This document shows, one piece after another, positions 1 through 7,679 of a stretch of DNA of 21,802 bases. Every line of letters begins with the position of its first letter. Position 1 is the stretch's first letter. This DNA comes from Deltaproteobacteria bacterium (GTDB lineage Bacteria > Desulfobacterota > Desulfuromonadia > Geobacterales > Pseudopelobacteraceae), in assembly GCA_016219145.1 (NCBI GenBank), contig JACRCG010000195.1, positions 1 through 21,802 on the forward strand, read 5' to 3'. A model generated the notes under the pieces. The model worked only from the letters and a program-made list of their open reading frames with translations, was not told the DNA's origin and did not search any database. The position numbers and the translations under genes were made by a program.

Positions 1-227
1 AGGTAAAGATTCTGCGTGACTTTCGCGACAATTTCCTGCTGACCAATTCTCCTGGTCGGGCTTTTGTGAAGCTTTACTATCGGCTAAGCCCACCGCTCGC
101 CAAATTCATCACCAAACATGAACTGCTACGCGGGGTAATAAGAGCAGGCCTGTATGCGGTTACAGGCGCTATAAAGAACCGGCTTGTTGCAAGAAAAGGT
201 GTCAGTCATTTTGACAAAATGAGATAA
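1..227 (+). CDS. C-terminal fragment of a CFI-box-CTERM-like protein
   Basis: An open frame enters from the left edge (first full codon at base 3) and ends at TAA 225-227, giving about 75 residues. It contains LRDFRDNFLLTNSPGR, then FVKLYYRLSPPLA and a helix HELLRGVIRAGLYAVTG. This resembles the conserved C-terminal region that follows a Cys-Phe-Ile box in secreted proteins of Geobacter and relatives (CFI-box-CTERM). The box itself would lie upstream of the window and cannot be checked. The function of the full protein is unknown, and the tail is thought to act in sorting or processing. The family call comes from remembered motif similarity only. Confidence 0.6.
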   Translation, partial: VKILRDFRDNFLLTNSPGRAFVKLYYRLSPPLAKFITKHELLRGVIRAGLYAVTGAIKNRLVARKGVSHFDKMR

Positions 228-386
228 CCCAGCTGCGAAAAAACAAATTTCCAACCAGAATGTTCGACACGCCAGGGTATTCCAGGGACCGTATATTCAA
301 TTGACAATTTCAAGATACAGTTGTCTTCTCCAAGCATCTCTCACCACAACGCCTAGCGCCATGCAGCGATGAATTATCAGTATTGC

Positions 387-432
387 TTGACCCACTACTG
401 GTTTTAAATGTACACTTTAAACGTACATTTAA
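387..432 (+). promoter_or_regulatory. Promoter and operator of the vapBC-like operon
   Basis: A -35-like TTGACC (387-392) is followed after 18 bp by a -10-like TACACT (411-416). The -10 is overlapped by a perfect inverted repeat: TTAAATGTAC at 404-413 and GTACATTTAA at 423-432, separated by 9 bp. A strong Shine-Dalgarno (AAGGAGG, 431-437) begins at the right arm and precedes the antitoxin ATG at 444. The arrangement fits autorepression by the antitoxin or the toxin-antitoxin complex, as is usual in Phd/YefM and VapB systems. The pattern is visible in the sequence; its occupancy is inferred. Confidence 0.7.
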
Positions 433-443
433 GGAGGTTTCAA

Positions 444-686
444 ATGCTGGAAGTTTCTGTCACCACATTTCGAAAACATATTCCGGACTATCTCGGCAAA
501 GTCCGTAAAGGAGAAGATATTTCGCTGACCTCTCGCGGCAAGGTCATTGCCCGGCTTGTGCCGCCATCTGACGAATGCCAGAAGGCCCAGGAACAACTTG
601 CGGCGCTCCGTGGTGGCGCCACCTATATTGGCGATATCATCTCACCCATCGATGTAGAATGGGAGGCCAATAGTGCTGATTCTTGA
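444..686 (+). CDS. Phd/YefM-family antitoxin
   Basis: This is an 80-residue protein beginning MLEVSVTTFRKHIPDYLGKV, with RKGEDISLTSRGKVIARLVPP next. That is the typical Phd/YefM fold: a short first strand, a helix, then the 'G-x-x-I-x-L-T-x-R-G-K-x-I-A-R-L-V-P' hairpin used for DNA binding. The acidic C-terminus (residues ~45-80) would wrap and block the toxin. An in-frame ATG at 408 exists upstream, but 444 is preferred because AAGGAGG ends 6 bp before it and because 408 falls inside the operator. The gene overlaps the toxin gene by 14 bp, so the two are translationally coupled. It probably represses its own promoter through the inverted repeat at 404-432. Confidence 0.87.
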   Translation: MLEVSVTTFRKHIPDYLGKVRKGEDISLTSRGKVIARLVPPSDECQKAQEQLAALRGGATYIGDIISPIDVEWEANSADS

Positions 687-1068
687 CACATGCGCCCTTG
701 TTTTTGACTCCCTTGATCCGCTACGGCTCAGCAAGAAAGCGGCAGCGGCTATTGCACAGGCTCATGATGCCGGTACGCTGGCGTGTTGTGACATTTCGCT
801 GTGGGAAATTGCCATGTTGGTTGCAAAGAGGCGGCTCGATCCGGGTACGGATTCACAAAAATTCATTCAGCTTATTCTGGCGGCACGGAATATCAAGGTA
901 TTACCTATCACGGCAGAAATTGCCGCCAAAAGTGCTCAGCCCGAATTTTGCCCTCATGGCGATCCGGCTGACAGGATAATAGCTGCCAGCACAGTACTCC
1001 ATAAATCAAAACTGGTGACATCCGACCGGAAGCTTGCGGCAGTTGCCGGACTACAGATAGTTTGGTAG
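673..1068 (+). CDS. PIN-domain ribonuclease toxin (VapC family)
   Basis: This is a 131-residue protein starting at GTG 673, inside the 3' end of the antitoxin gene. It shows the PIN-domain acidic set: D5 in LILDTCALV, E45 in ISLWEIAML, D97/D100 in HGDPADRIIAAS, and D118 in VTSDRKLA. PIN toxins are Mg2+/Mn2+-dependent endoribonucleases, usually cutting tRNA or rRNA; the target here cannot be predicted. The length is normal for the family and all acidic residues are present, so the toxin looks intact. It forms a two-gene operon with the Phd-like antitoxin and is followed by a terminator at 1155-1181. A Phd-type antitoxin with a PIN toxin is a common pairing. Confidence 0.88.
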   Translation: MLILDTCALVFDSLDPLRLSKKAAAAIAQAHDAGTLACCDISLWEIAMLVAKRRLDPGTDSQKFIQLILAARNIKVLPITAEIAAKSAQPEFCPHGDPADRIIAASTVLHKSKLVTSDRKLAAVAGLQIVW

Positions 1069-1154
1069 TTCGAAAGGGACTTGAGTAATATCCTCAAAGT
1101 ACTCACGGCTTCATGGCGCAAATGTCTGCTGATTCCATTGCTTTAAAGACACAG

Positions 1155-1181
1155 AAAACGCCACTCCCCGCGGCGTTTTTT
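1155..1181 (+). terminator. Rho-independent terminator after the toxin gene
   Basis: AAAACGCC (1155-1162) pairs with GGCGTTTT (1172-1179) across a 9-nt loop. The 3' arm runs into a T-rich tract (TTTTTT then ATTT). It separates the toxin-antitoxin operon from the cytochrome gene. The A-rich 5' arm makes it potentially usable in both directions. Confidence 0.75.
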
Positions 1182-1191
1182 ATTTGAAGCG

Positions 1192-1220
1192 CTTGAATAT
1201 TCAAGTTCCCCTGCTATATT
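1192..1220 (+). promoter_or_regulatory. Candidate promoter with palindromic operator before the cytochrome gene
   Basis: A perfect 14-bp palindrome CTTGAATATTCAAG lies at 1192-1205. Its TTGAAT (1193-1198) can serve as a -35, with TATATT (1215-1220) as the -10 after 16 bp. A repressor or activator binding the palindrome would sit on the -35. No regulator gene is adjacent. The match is visible; its use is inferred. Confidence 0.5.
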
Positions 1221-1263
1221 CATGATACCTGTTCAAATCAAAGATACAGTCAAGGCGGACCAT

Positions 1264-2622
1264 ATGAAAAAACTTCTGACAGCGGTTTGTCTGTTTCTGG
1301 CGGCTTGTGCCACTGAAGTGCGGCAGTCCGCTGTGCCTGCCGACAGTTCCCTGGGAGGGCGGCTTGCATATCGTTACGAGTCATCGGACATGTGTCGCGG
1401 CTGCCATGCTGAAATTTACGAACAGTACAAGGACTCCATGCATGCCAGGGCCTTCAGCAACCCTCTGTTTAATGCCCAGTACTTCAAAGAGGTGGTACCG
1501 CGGGCCAAGCGTGATCCGAAGTTTGCGGCAGAGGCTCGGAAATGCGTCTACTGCCATGCTCCGGCACTGTTTATGAGCTATTCGGGAATGATAGAAACTC
1601 CGGAGCAGGCCGCGCGGTATGAAACCGGGGTGACCTGCGATTTCTGCCATACCCTGTCCGGTTATGCCGAAAACGGTGATTATCTACAGAATCCCTCCGG
1701 CAAGAAACAGGGGCCACTCAAATCAACTTCATCCCATCATGCCGAATATTCAGGCTTTCTACAGGTGGCCGAATATTGCGGATCGTGTCACAACGCCACC
1801 AATCACGCCGGACTGGAGGTTAAATCGACCTACAAAGAATGGCGTGAGAGCAGTTATGGAAAGAGCGGCAATGTCTGTCAGGAATGCCATATGAACAAAT
1901 ACGGTTATCTCCGTGACGGTGCGGCGGAGTTCAACAAAGGCAAAGCCGCCCATATCAATATAGGATACGGAGATACTGAGCAAAAGACGCATGAAAAGCT
2001 GTATTCACACGCTTTTCCAGGCGCGCACAGCGCCGCCCAACTGGAAGATGCATTGCAGCTGGAGTTCAAAATCGGGCGGCGCAATGCAGATGCTCAATCA
2101 AAATTCCCGTTTGTTTTACACGTCAACAACTCCCGTTCCGGCCACAAGATGCCTACCGGGAGTTCTGATCTGCGTCTCCTGTGGCTGGCGGTGACGGCAG
2201 CAACTGATGATGGCACCAGATTCCCGGTAATTTTGCATTCCAGGAGGATTGCTGGGGCAGCTGACTATTCCGTTGCAGGCGCATCATCCGACGACGCCAC
2301 CGTGCTGGGCGCCGATGTCCCGGCCGGCTCCAGGCTCTACCGCTCGGTCTTTGTAGATGGCAAGGGGCGCCAGACTCTGTTTCAATATGATTCGGTCAAA
2401 AATGTATTCGATAACCGCCTGAACGCCGCAGAGGTACGCAGCGAAATGTATGATGTCCTGCTCCCCAAAGGATTCTCCGGCCAGATCACCCTGACGGCCA
2501 CGCTGAATTATCTGGCGGCTCCCAGCTCTGTTACCAGGCGTCAGAAAGTAGCTGATTTCAAGCCGGTGGTTATCTCGACCCAGCAGAAGAGGATCACGCT
2601 GGTACCGCATCTGACAGAGTAG
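1264..2622 (+). CDS. Five-heme c-type cytochrome lipoprotein (cytochrome c554-like)
   Basis: The protein has 452 residues. The start at ATG 1264 is chosen because AAGGCGG lies just upstream and it opens a lipoprotein signal MKKLLTAVCLFLAAC with lipobox LAAC (Cys15). An in-frame ATG at 1222 would bury this signal. Five CxxCH heme-binding motifs are seen: CRGCH (44-48), CVYCH (94-98), CDFCH (125-129), CGSCH (172-176) and CQECH (205-209). Further His residues such as SMHARAF may be distal ligands. The C-terminal ~200 residues lack heme motifs and carry SGHKMPTGSSDLRLLWL, typical of the beta-rich tail of these multiheme proteins. Residue +2 after Cys15 is Ala, compatible with outer-membrane sorting. 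It is probably a periplasm-facing electron carrier; redox partners are not identifiable here. It appears monocistronic. Confidence 0.85.
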   Translation: MKKLLTAVCLFLAACATEVRQSAVPADSSLGGRLAYRYESSDMCRGCHAEIYEQYKDSMHARAFSNPLFNAQYFKEVVPRAKRDPKFAAEARKCVYCHAPALFMSYSGMIETPEQAARYETGVTCDFCHTLSGYAENGDYLQNPSGKKQGPLKSTSSHHAEYSGFLQVAEYCGSCHNATNHAGLEVKSTYKEWRESSYGKSGNVCQECHMNKYGYLRDGAAEFNKGKAAHINIGYGDTEQKTHEKLYSHAFPGAHSAAQLEDALQLEFKIGRRNADAQSKFPFVLHVNNSRSGHKMPTGSSDLRLLWLAVTAATDDGTRFPVILHSRRIAGAADYSVAGASSDDATVLGADVPAGSRLYRSVFVDGKGRQTLFQYDSVKNVFDNRLNAAEVRSEMYDVLLPKGFSGQITLTATLNYLAAPSSVTRRQKVADFKPVVISTQQKRITLVPHLTE

Positions 2623-2663
2623 TTTTTTCGTGATATTTTACTCTTCGCTGTTATACTCCGGCC

Positions 2664-4358
2664 ATGAGCTGGAAAATCAAACAGAAACTTCATTCCACGC
2701 TGGAGGCGGAAACTAACCTGTGCGGCAGGGCTTCGGCCCGTGGCGGCGCTCTCGCCGTGTGCCTGGTCTATCCCAACAGTTATCGGACCGGCATGGGCAG
2801 CCTCGGCTTCCAGACGGTCTACCGTTTATTTAACACCACACCCGAAATGCGCTGCGAGCGGGCTTTTCTGCCTGATCGCGATGAGCTGTATGAATACCGC
2901 CGCAGCGGCTCAGCACTGCTTTCGCTGGAATCACAACGACCACTGGCTGATTTCGATCTGATCGCCTTTTCCACCTCCTTTGAGCCGGATTACCTGAATA
3001 TTCCGATCATCTTGTCGCTGGCCGGAATTCCGCTGTATGCGGCCGAACGGAGTCAATCCAACCCTTTGGTTATTGGCGGCGGCGCGGCCTTTTTCATAAA
3101 TCCGGAGCCGGTGGCGGATTTCATGGATGTCATCTGCGTTGGCGAAGGTGAAGAGATCATCCCCGCAGTTGCCCGGGCGCTTCTCTCTCCCGGCCGGGAC
3201 GACACGCGTCAGGCTCTCTTATCGGCACTGGCTGCCATACCAGGAGTCTATGTCCCATCCTTTTATCGACCAATCTACAGCCATAGTCGATTAGGCGGCT
3301 GTGAGGCGGAAGATGGAGCGCCATATCCTGTGCTGCGCGCCACGGCTTGCCTGGATCAGCACCCACCTTCTTCGTCGCAGATCCTTTCTGAAGCCGCCGA
3401 ATTTGGCGACATGTTTCTGATCGAGGTCAGCCGGGGCTGTCCGCGCGGCTGCCGCTTTTGCAGCTCGGGTTTCATCTATGGTGCTTTCCGGCAGCAGCCT
3501 TACGAACATCTCACAGCTCTGGTTGACAAGGGGCTGGCCCATCGCAACAAATTCGGGCTGATAGGCGCGGCGGTCTCGGATTACAGTCAGATCGGCAAGC
3601 TTTGCCGCTACATCGTTGATAAGGGTGCCAGGGTTTCAGTCTCGTCCCTGAGGATCGACCGGATCGACTCCGATATGCTGGATGCCTTGCTGGCCAGCGG
3701 GCACAAGACCATCTCGCTGGCCCCCGAGGGGGGCTCGCAGCGGCTGCGCGACCTGATCCGCAAGAACCTGAGCGAGGCCCAGATTCTGGATGCCTGTGAA
3801 ATGCTGATTTCCCGGGATATTCTCAATCTGAAACTGTACGTCATCATCGGTCTGCCGACTGAGACGGAAGCAGACCTTGATGAACTGATCCGGCTGGTGG
3901 AGGCCATCCGCCTGCGGGTGATCGAGCGGGCCCGCGCTAACAAACGTCTGGGCGAGATCACCCTGTCGGTCAATCCTTTTATTCCCAAACCGTTCACCCC
4001 TTTCCAGTGGTGCGGCATGGAGCCGCTCCCTTCGCTGGAGCGCAAGGTAAAGCTGCTGGAGAGCCGCCTGCGGCCTCTTTCAAACGTCAAACTGAAGGTG
4101 GAAAGCCTTCGCGAATCTTACCTGCAGGCGCTTCTTTCGCGCGGCGACCGGCGCTTGTCCCCCCTGCTGGCAGCAATGGCCGAAGGCTGTAATCTCAAGA
4201 AGGCAGCCAAGGTGTGCGGTATTGACACCGATCAGTATGTGTATCGCCAGATCGCCGGGGATGAATTCATGCCCTGGAGTGTCGTTGGAACGGCTGATAT
4301 GGCCATGCTGCGGTGCGAGTATGAGCGGGCATTTGCGGAAGACGGCGGCAGGGTATGA
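2664..4358 (+). CDS. B12-binding-type radical SAM protein
   Basis: The protein has 564 residues. The N-terminal ~200 residues look like a cobalamin-binding-type domain (VCLVYPNSYRTGMGSLGFQ; later VIGGGAAFFINPEPVADFMD and VGEGEE). The radical SAM core follows with C259-x3-C263-x2-C266 in SRGCPRGCRFCSSGF, which holds the 4Fe-4S cluster. LAPEGGSQRLR and KLYVIIGLPTETEADLDELI are typical downstream SAM-domain motifs. The overall type is the large uncharacterised radical SAM group near YgiQ/TIGR03960-like proteins; the substrate is unknown. No strong Shine-Dalgarno precedes ATG 2664, and a TTATACT sequence sits just before it, so the leader may be very short. The stop overlaps the ATG of the next small gene (ATGA), which implies translational coupling and a shared role. 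Confidence 0.82.
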   Translation: MSWKIKQKLHSTLEAETNLCGRASARGGALAVCLVYPNSYRTGMGSLGFQTVYRLFNTTPEMRCERAFLPDRDELYEYRRSGSALLSLESQRPLADFDLIAFSTSFEPDYLNIPIILSLAGIPLYAAERSQSNPLVIGGGAAFFINPEPVADFMDVICVGEGEEIIPAVARALLSPGRDDTRQALLSALAAIPGVYVPSFYRPIYSHSRLGGCEAEDGAPYPVLRATACLDQHPPSSSQILSEAAEFGDMFLIEVSRGCPRGCRFCSSGFIYGAFRQQPYEHLTALVDKGLAHRNKFGLIGAAVSDYSQIGKLCRYIVDKGARVSVSSLRIDRIDSDMLDALLASGHKTISLAPEGGSQRLRDLIRKNLSEAQILDACEMLISRDILNLKLYVIIGLPTETEADLDELIRLVEAIRLRVIERARANKRLGEITLSVNPFIPKPFTPFQWCGMEPLPSLERKVKLLESRLRPLSNVKLKVESLRESYLQALLSRGDRRLSPLLAAMAEGCNLKKAAKVCGIDTDQYVYRQIAGDEFMPWSVVGTADMAMLRCEYERAFAEDGGRV

Positions 4359-4534
4359 AAACCTGTACGATGTGCAAGAAGGATTTTGATGAGACGGCCG
4401 CCCGCTCGGAGTATGCCGAGGCAGGCGAGTGGCTGGCCGGGGAGGTCTGGCAGGATGCCGGGCAGCTATGCCAGACCTGCCTTGAGAACCGGGCGCGGCT
4501 GGTTATGATGTACGAGCATGAGTATAATTCGTAG
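4355..4534 (+). CDS. Small CxxC zinc-ribbon-like protein coupled to the radical SAM gene
   Basis: This is a 59-residue reading frame that starts at ATG 4355 within the ATGA overlap with the radical SAM stop codon and ends at TAG 4532-4534. It begins MKTCTMCKKDFDE and later has GQLCQTCLENR, giving two CxxC pairs (C4/C7 and C39/C42) that could bind one zinc ion or a small cluster. The middle is acidic and the tail (RARLVMMYEHEYNS) is helical-looking. No family is recognised. Support for its being real comes from the exact start/stop overlap, codon use like its neighbour, and the paired cysteines. A role as accessory to the radical SAM enzyme is inference. Confidence 0.7.
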   Translation: MKTCTMCKKDFDETAARSEYAEAGEWLAGEVWQDAGQLCQTCLENRARLVMMYEHEYNS

Positions 4535-4599
4535 CATGGCTTGACTGCCGGCCACGTCAATATATCAAAAATTAAAGATTGAGAAGGGATAGCCAAATC

Positions 4600-5142
4600 A
4601 TGCCGGAGAAATCCACTTTCACCAGAGACGAAATTCTGCAATGCGGCCATGGCGAGCTGGACGGCACCGCCTACCCTCGCCTGCCGCTGCCGAACATGCT
4701 GATGCTGGACCGGATTACGAAAATTTCCGATCAAGGAGGAAAATACGGGCGTGGCGTAGTCGAGGCAGAGTTTGATATTAACCCGGAGGCCTGGTTTTTT
4801 GCCTGTCACTTCAAAGATGACCCGGTTATGCCGGGCAGTCTGGCGCTGGACGCGTTATGCCAGTTATTGGGTTTTTATCTGGGCTGGAAAGGATATAAAG
4901 GTAAGGGGCGTGCTTTGGGAATTGGCGAGGTCAAATACAGGGGCGAAATATTGCCGACGTCCGAAAAAATATCTTATCACCTCGATATCAAGAAAATCGT
5001 CAAAGGTTCAATCGCCATGGCAATAGCCGATGGAGAAATTTTATTGCGGGGTCAAGTTGTGAATAAGGCGAAATCATTGCGGGTGGGAATAGTGCCATAT
5101 CATCCGGCATCTCACCATGTTACAAGCTCCATGAAAACGTGA
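4600..5142 (+). CDS. fabA: 3-hydroxydecanoyl-ACP dehydratase/isomerase
   Basis: The 180-residue protein aligns by eye with E. coli FabA (172 aa) along its length: PNMLMLDRITKI, EAEFDINPEAWFFACHF, DDPVMPGSLALDALCQLLGF and GRALGIGEVKYRGEILPT. Catalytic His70 (in CHF) and Asp84 (in LALDAL) fall at the same numbers as in E. coli. FabA dehydrates 3-hydroxyacyl-ACP and isomerises the trans-2 to the cis-3 decenoyl intermediate in unsaturated fatty-acid synthesis. A TTG at 4579 is in frame, but AGAAGGGA lies between it and ATG 4600, so 4600 is the start. The usual partner fabB is not in the window. The tail (~residues 165-180) is a little longer than in E. coli. Confidence 0.93.
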   Translation: MPEKSTFTRDEILQCGHGELDGTAYPRLPLPNMLMLDRITKISDQGGKYGRGVVEAEFDINPEAWFFACHFKDDPVMPGSLALDALCQLLGFYLGWKGYKGKGRALGIGEVKYRGEILPTSEKISYHLDIKKIVKGSIAMAIADGEILLRGQVVNKAKSLRVGIVPYHPASHHVTSSMKT

Positions 5143-5194
5143 TTGGTGTCGCATATCTTTGAGTGAGGTCTGCAGAACATCAATTCGGCAACCC

Positions 5195-5223
5195 TTGCAC
5201 TTTTCATCAATGGTGACTATCAT
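5195..5223 (+). promoter_or_regulatory. Sigma-70-like promoter upstream of htpX
   Basis: TTGCAC (5195-5200), a 17-bp spacer, then TATCAT (5218-5223). The next gene is htpX, with GAGGA at 5262-5266 and ATG at 5272. Spacing and hexamers are good for a housekeeping promoter. No heat-shock (sigma-32) consensus was recognised, although htpX is often stress-induced in other bacteria. Confidence 0.5.
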
Positions 5224-5271
5224 TCAACTACCCGGTTTGTCCGGAATATTTGACAATGTTCGAGGAACGCC

Positions 5272-6126
5272 ATGAACACGTTGAAGACAACTTTTCTGAT
5301 GGGGCTGTTAACCGCGCTGCTGGTCATCATCGGCGGTGCAATCGGCGGCACTGGCGGTATGACGCTGGCTTTTCTGCTGGCCGGCGGAATGAATTTTTTC
5401 TCCTACTGGTTCTCTGACAGGATCGTACTCAAAATGTATGCCGCCGTGGAGATTCAGGAGAACGACGACCCGCGTTTTTACGGTCTGGTGCGCCGGCTGG
5501 CTCAGCGCGCCGGGTTGCCGATGCCAAAGGTCTATGTCATCCAGGATGACAGTCCGAACGCCTTTGCCACCGGCCGTAACCCGGAACATGCCGCCGTGGC
5601 CGCCACCACCGGCATAATGCGGCTTCTGACAGACGAGGAACTGGCCGGAGTCATGGCGCATGAGCTGGGGCATGTCAAAAATCGCGACATCCTGATCTCA
5701 ACCATGGCCGCCACGTTTGCAGGGGCGATTACCTATCTGGCCCACATGGCGCAGTGGAGCGCCATGTTCGGCGGCGGGCGCGACGAAGATGATGAGGGGG
5801 GCGGCATCGTCGGTTTGATCCTGATGGCAATTCTGGCTCCGCTCGCCGCCATGCTGGTACAAATGGCTATTTCACGCTCCCGTGAATACGGCGCCGACGC
5901 TGCCGGGGCACAGATCAGCGGCAATCCTCTCTCGCTGGCAAGAGCGCTGCAAAAGCTCGAAATGGGGAGCCAGCAGGTGCCGTTGGCCGCCAATGCCGCT
6001 ACGGCCCATATGTTCATCGTCAACCCCTTGACCGGCGGCGGACTGATGTCGCTTTTCTCCACCCACCCGCCGATTCCGGAACGTGTCCACAGACTGGAAA
6101 ACATATCGAGGACACATGATTATTAG
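5272..6126 (+). CDS. htpX: Membrane zinc metalloprotease HtpX
   Basis: The 284-residue protein is of normal length for HtpX. Two hydrophobic N-terminal segments (about residues 5-25 and 29-47) precede the M48 protease domain. The zinc site is H130-E131-L-G-H134 in VMAHELGHVKNRD, with third ligand E205 in SRSREYGADAAGA. A further hydrophobic pair lies around 140-162 and 178-200, flanking a charged, glycine-rich loop (GGGRDEDDEGGG). The C-terminus has the family's STHPPIPERVHRLE. It acts in the inner membrane on misfolded membrane proteins, with the catalytic site facing the cytoplasm. Its 3' end overlaps rsmB by 11 bp, so the two are co-transcribed. Confidence 0.95.
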   Translation: MNTLKTTFLMGLLTALLVIIGGAIGGTGGMTLAFLLAGGMNFFSYWFSDRIVLKMYAAVEIQENDDPRFYGLVRRLAQRAGLPMPKVYVIQDDSPNAFATGRNPEHAAVAATTGIMRLLTDEELAGVMAHELGHVKNRDILISTMAATFAGAITYLAHMAQWSAMFGGGRDEDDEGGGIVGLILMAILAPLAAMLVQMAISRSREYGADAAGAQISGNPLSLARALQKLEMGSQQVPLAANAATAHMFIVNPLTGGGLMSLFSTHPPIPERVHRLENISRTHDY

Positions 6127-7495
6127 ACGCGCCGCAAAAGTCGGTTCTTTCTCTGCCAACCCCCGTCAAGCCGCCTGTGAGACTCTGCTGCGTATTAAAA
6201 AGGAGGGGGTCTTCGCCGACCGGCTGATCGACAGCGAGCTTTCCAATGGCGTTCTTGAGGGGCCGGACCGCGGCCTCTACGCGGAGCTGGTATTCGGTGT
6301 GCTGCGTCAGCAGGGGACTCTGGATCATATTCTGCAACAGCTGCTTGAAAAGCCGATGATTGAGCTTGATCCTCAGGCCCTTGTCATTCTGAGGATCGGG
6401 CTGTACCAGCTGACCTGCCTGGATCGCATTCCGGAGTCAGCCGCCGTAAATGAGTCGGTCAATCTGGCAAAACTGATCACGCCCGGCACCAGCGGACTGG
6501 TCAACGCCGTTCTGCGAAACTACCTGCGCCGTCGCGACTCGATCAGCTTTCCGGATATGAAAACGAATCCGGCGGCTGCGATAGCGGCCCGGCATTCACA
6601 GCCGGAGTGGCTGGTGGAGCAGTGGATTGATCAGCTGGGAGTCGATGAGGCCAGGCAGCTGGCTGAGGCGTCGTCGCGGCAGCCACCGCTGACTCTGCGG
6701 GTCAACACGCTTCGCTCAGGTCGCGATGAATTACTGCACGAATTTGAAAGACAGGGTATACAGGCGGCACCCTGCCACTACTCACCTGACGGCATTGCAA
6801 TTGCAGGGCGTCACACTATCAGTGCTCTGCCAGGTTTTGAAGCAGGCCTGTTCGTCGTGCAGGACGAAGCATCCCAGCTGGCCGGTCTGCTGCTGGGTGC
6901 GCAACCGGGAGAGCGGATCTGGGACGCCTGCTGCGCCCCCGGCGGCAAAAGCGGGCATATCGCCCAACAGATGGACGACCGCGGCGAGTTGATCGCAACT
7001 GATATTTCCCGTTCCAAACTGACGCTTGTGCAGGAGAGCTTGAGACGGCTCGGACTCGACTCAGTTACTACGGCAGTTGCCGATCTGCATCAACCGGATA
7101 CCTTTCCTGTGGGTTATTTTGATCGTATCCTGCTGGACGCGCCCTGTTCCGGACTGGGCGTCATCCGACGCAACCCAGAGGCCAAATGGCGGCTTTTTTC
7201 CGGCGATATCACCCGCCTGGCTGCCGTTCAGAAAACCTTGCTGCAAAACGCTGCGGCCAGATTGAAACCGGGCGGGAGGCTGCTCTACTCGACCTGTTCA
7301 ACCTCCGAGGCAGAAAATGAATTGGTGGTGGAAGATTTCCTTGCGCATAATCCCGGATACGTGCTGGATAATCTGAACGACTACTTTCCGGGCTGGAGTG
7401 ATCTGATCGCCTTTTATGGCATGTTCAGGGTCTGGCCGCACCGTCACGGCATGGATGGTTTTTTTGCGGCGCGAATCAAACGAATTTATCATTAA
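6116..7495 (+). CDS. rsmB: 16S rRNA m5C967 methyltransferase RsmB (Sun)
   Basis: The protein has 459 residues. ATG 6116 is chosen because GAGG lies 4 bp upstream and the protein then begins MIIRRAAKVG; an in-frame start at 6083 is deep inside htpX. The N-terminal ~140 residues are NusB-like (NPRQAACETLLRI, RGLYAELVFGVLRQQGTLD). The C-terminal SAM methyltransferase has motif I DACCAPGGKS (270-279), motif IV LDAPCSGLGVIRRNPE with the release cysteine near 344, and motif VI YSTCSTSEAENE with the catalytic cysteine near 394. It methylates cytosine 967 (E. coli numbering) of 16S rRNA. It overlaps htpX by 11 bp. The gene order htpX-rsmB-(repeat)-rpe suggests a housekeeping operon. Confidence 0.93.
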   Translation: MIIRRAAKVGSFSANPRQAACETLLRIKKEGVFADRLIDSELSNGVLEGPDRGLYAELVFGVLRQQGTLDHILQQLLEKPMIELDPQALVILRIGLYQLTCLDRIPESAAVNESVNLAKLITPGTSGLVNAVLRNYLRRRDSISFPDMKTNPAAAIAARHSQPEWLVEQWIDQLGVDEARQLAEASSRQPPLTLRVNTLRSGRDELLHEFERQGIQAAPCHYSPDGIAIAGRHTISALPGFEAGLFVVQDEASQLAGLLLGAQPGERIWDACCAPGGKSGHIAQQMDDRGELIATDISRSKLTLVQESLRRLGLDSVTTAVADLHQPDTFPVGYFDRILLDAPCSGLGVIRRNPEAKWRLFSGDITRLAAVQKTLLQNAAARLKPGGRLLYSTCSTSEAENELVVEDFLAHNPGYVLDNLNDYFPGWSDLIAFYGMFRVWPHRHGMDGFFAARIKRIYH

Positions 7496-7511
7496 AATCA
7501 AAAACTGAAAT

Positions 7512-7649
7512 AACACAGAGCAACGGAGCAACAGAGAAATCAAGCTCTTTCAAGTCTGAATTACATATTTCGGGTTTGGATTAATTACTAAAGATAGTTT
7601 TTTGTCCCACGATTCTTGTATGTTCTCTGTTGCTCCGTTGCTCCGTGTT
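7512..7649. repeat. 138-bp element with 27-bp inverted termini between rsmB and rpe
   Basis: The arm at 7512-7538 and the reverse complement of the arm at 7623-7649 match at 26 of 27 positions. Each arm has an internal 8-bp period (GAGCAACG then GAGCAACA). The 84-bp AT-rich centre (7539-7622) has no reading frame of interest. It looks like a non-autonomous, MITE-like or palindromic element. As RNA it could form a long stem-loop between the two genes. No target-site duplication is evident. Confidence 0.75.
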
Positions 7650-7679
7650 TCAAATGCTTTAATTTTTCAGGAGGCCTGA

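Noticed and set aside
228..386. Search for a gene or RNA between the CFI-box-like end and the toxin-antitoxin promoter
   Set aside because: No reading frame with a ribosome site and no stable hairpin with T-tract was seen; nothing is supported in this stretch.
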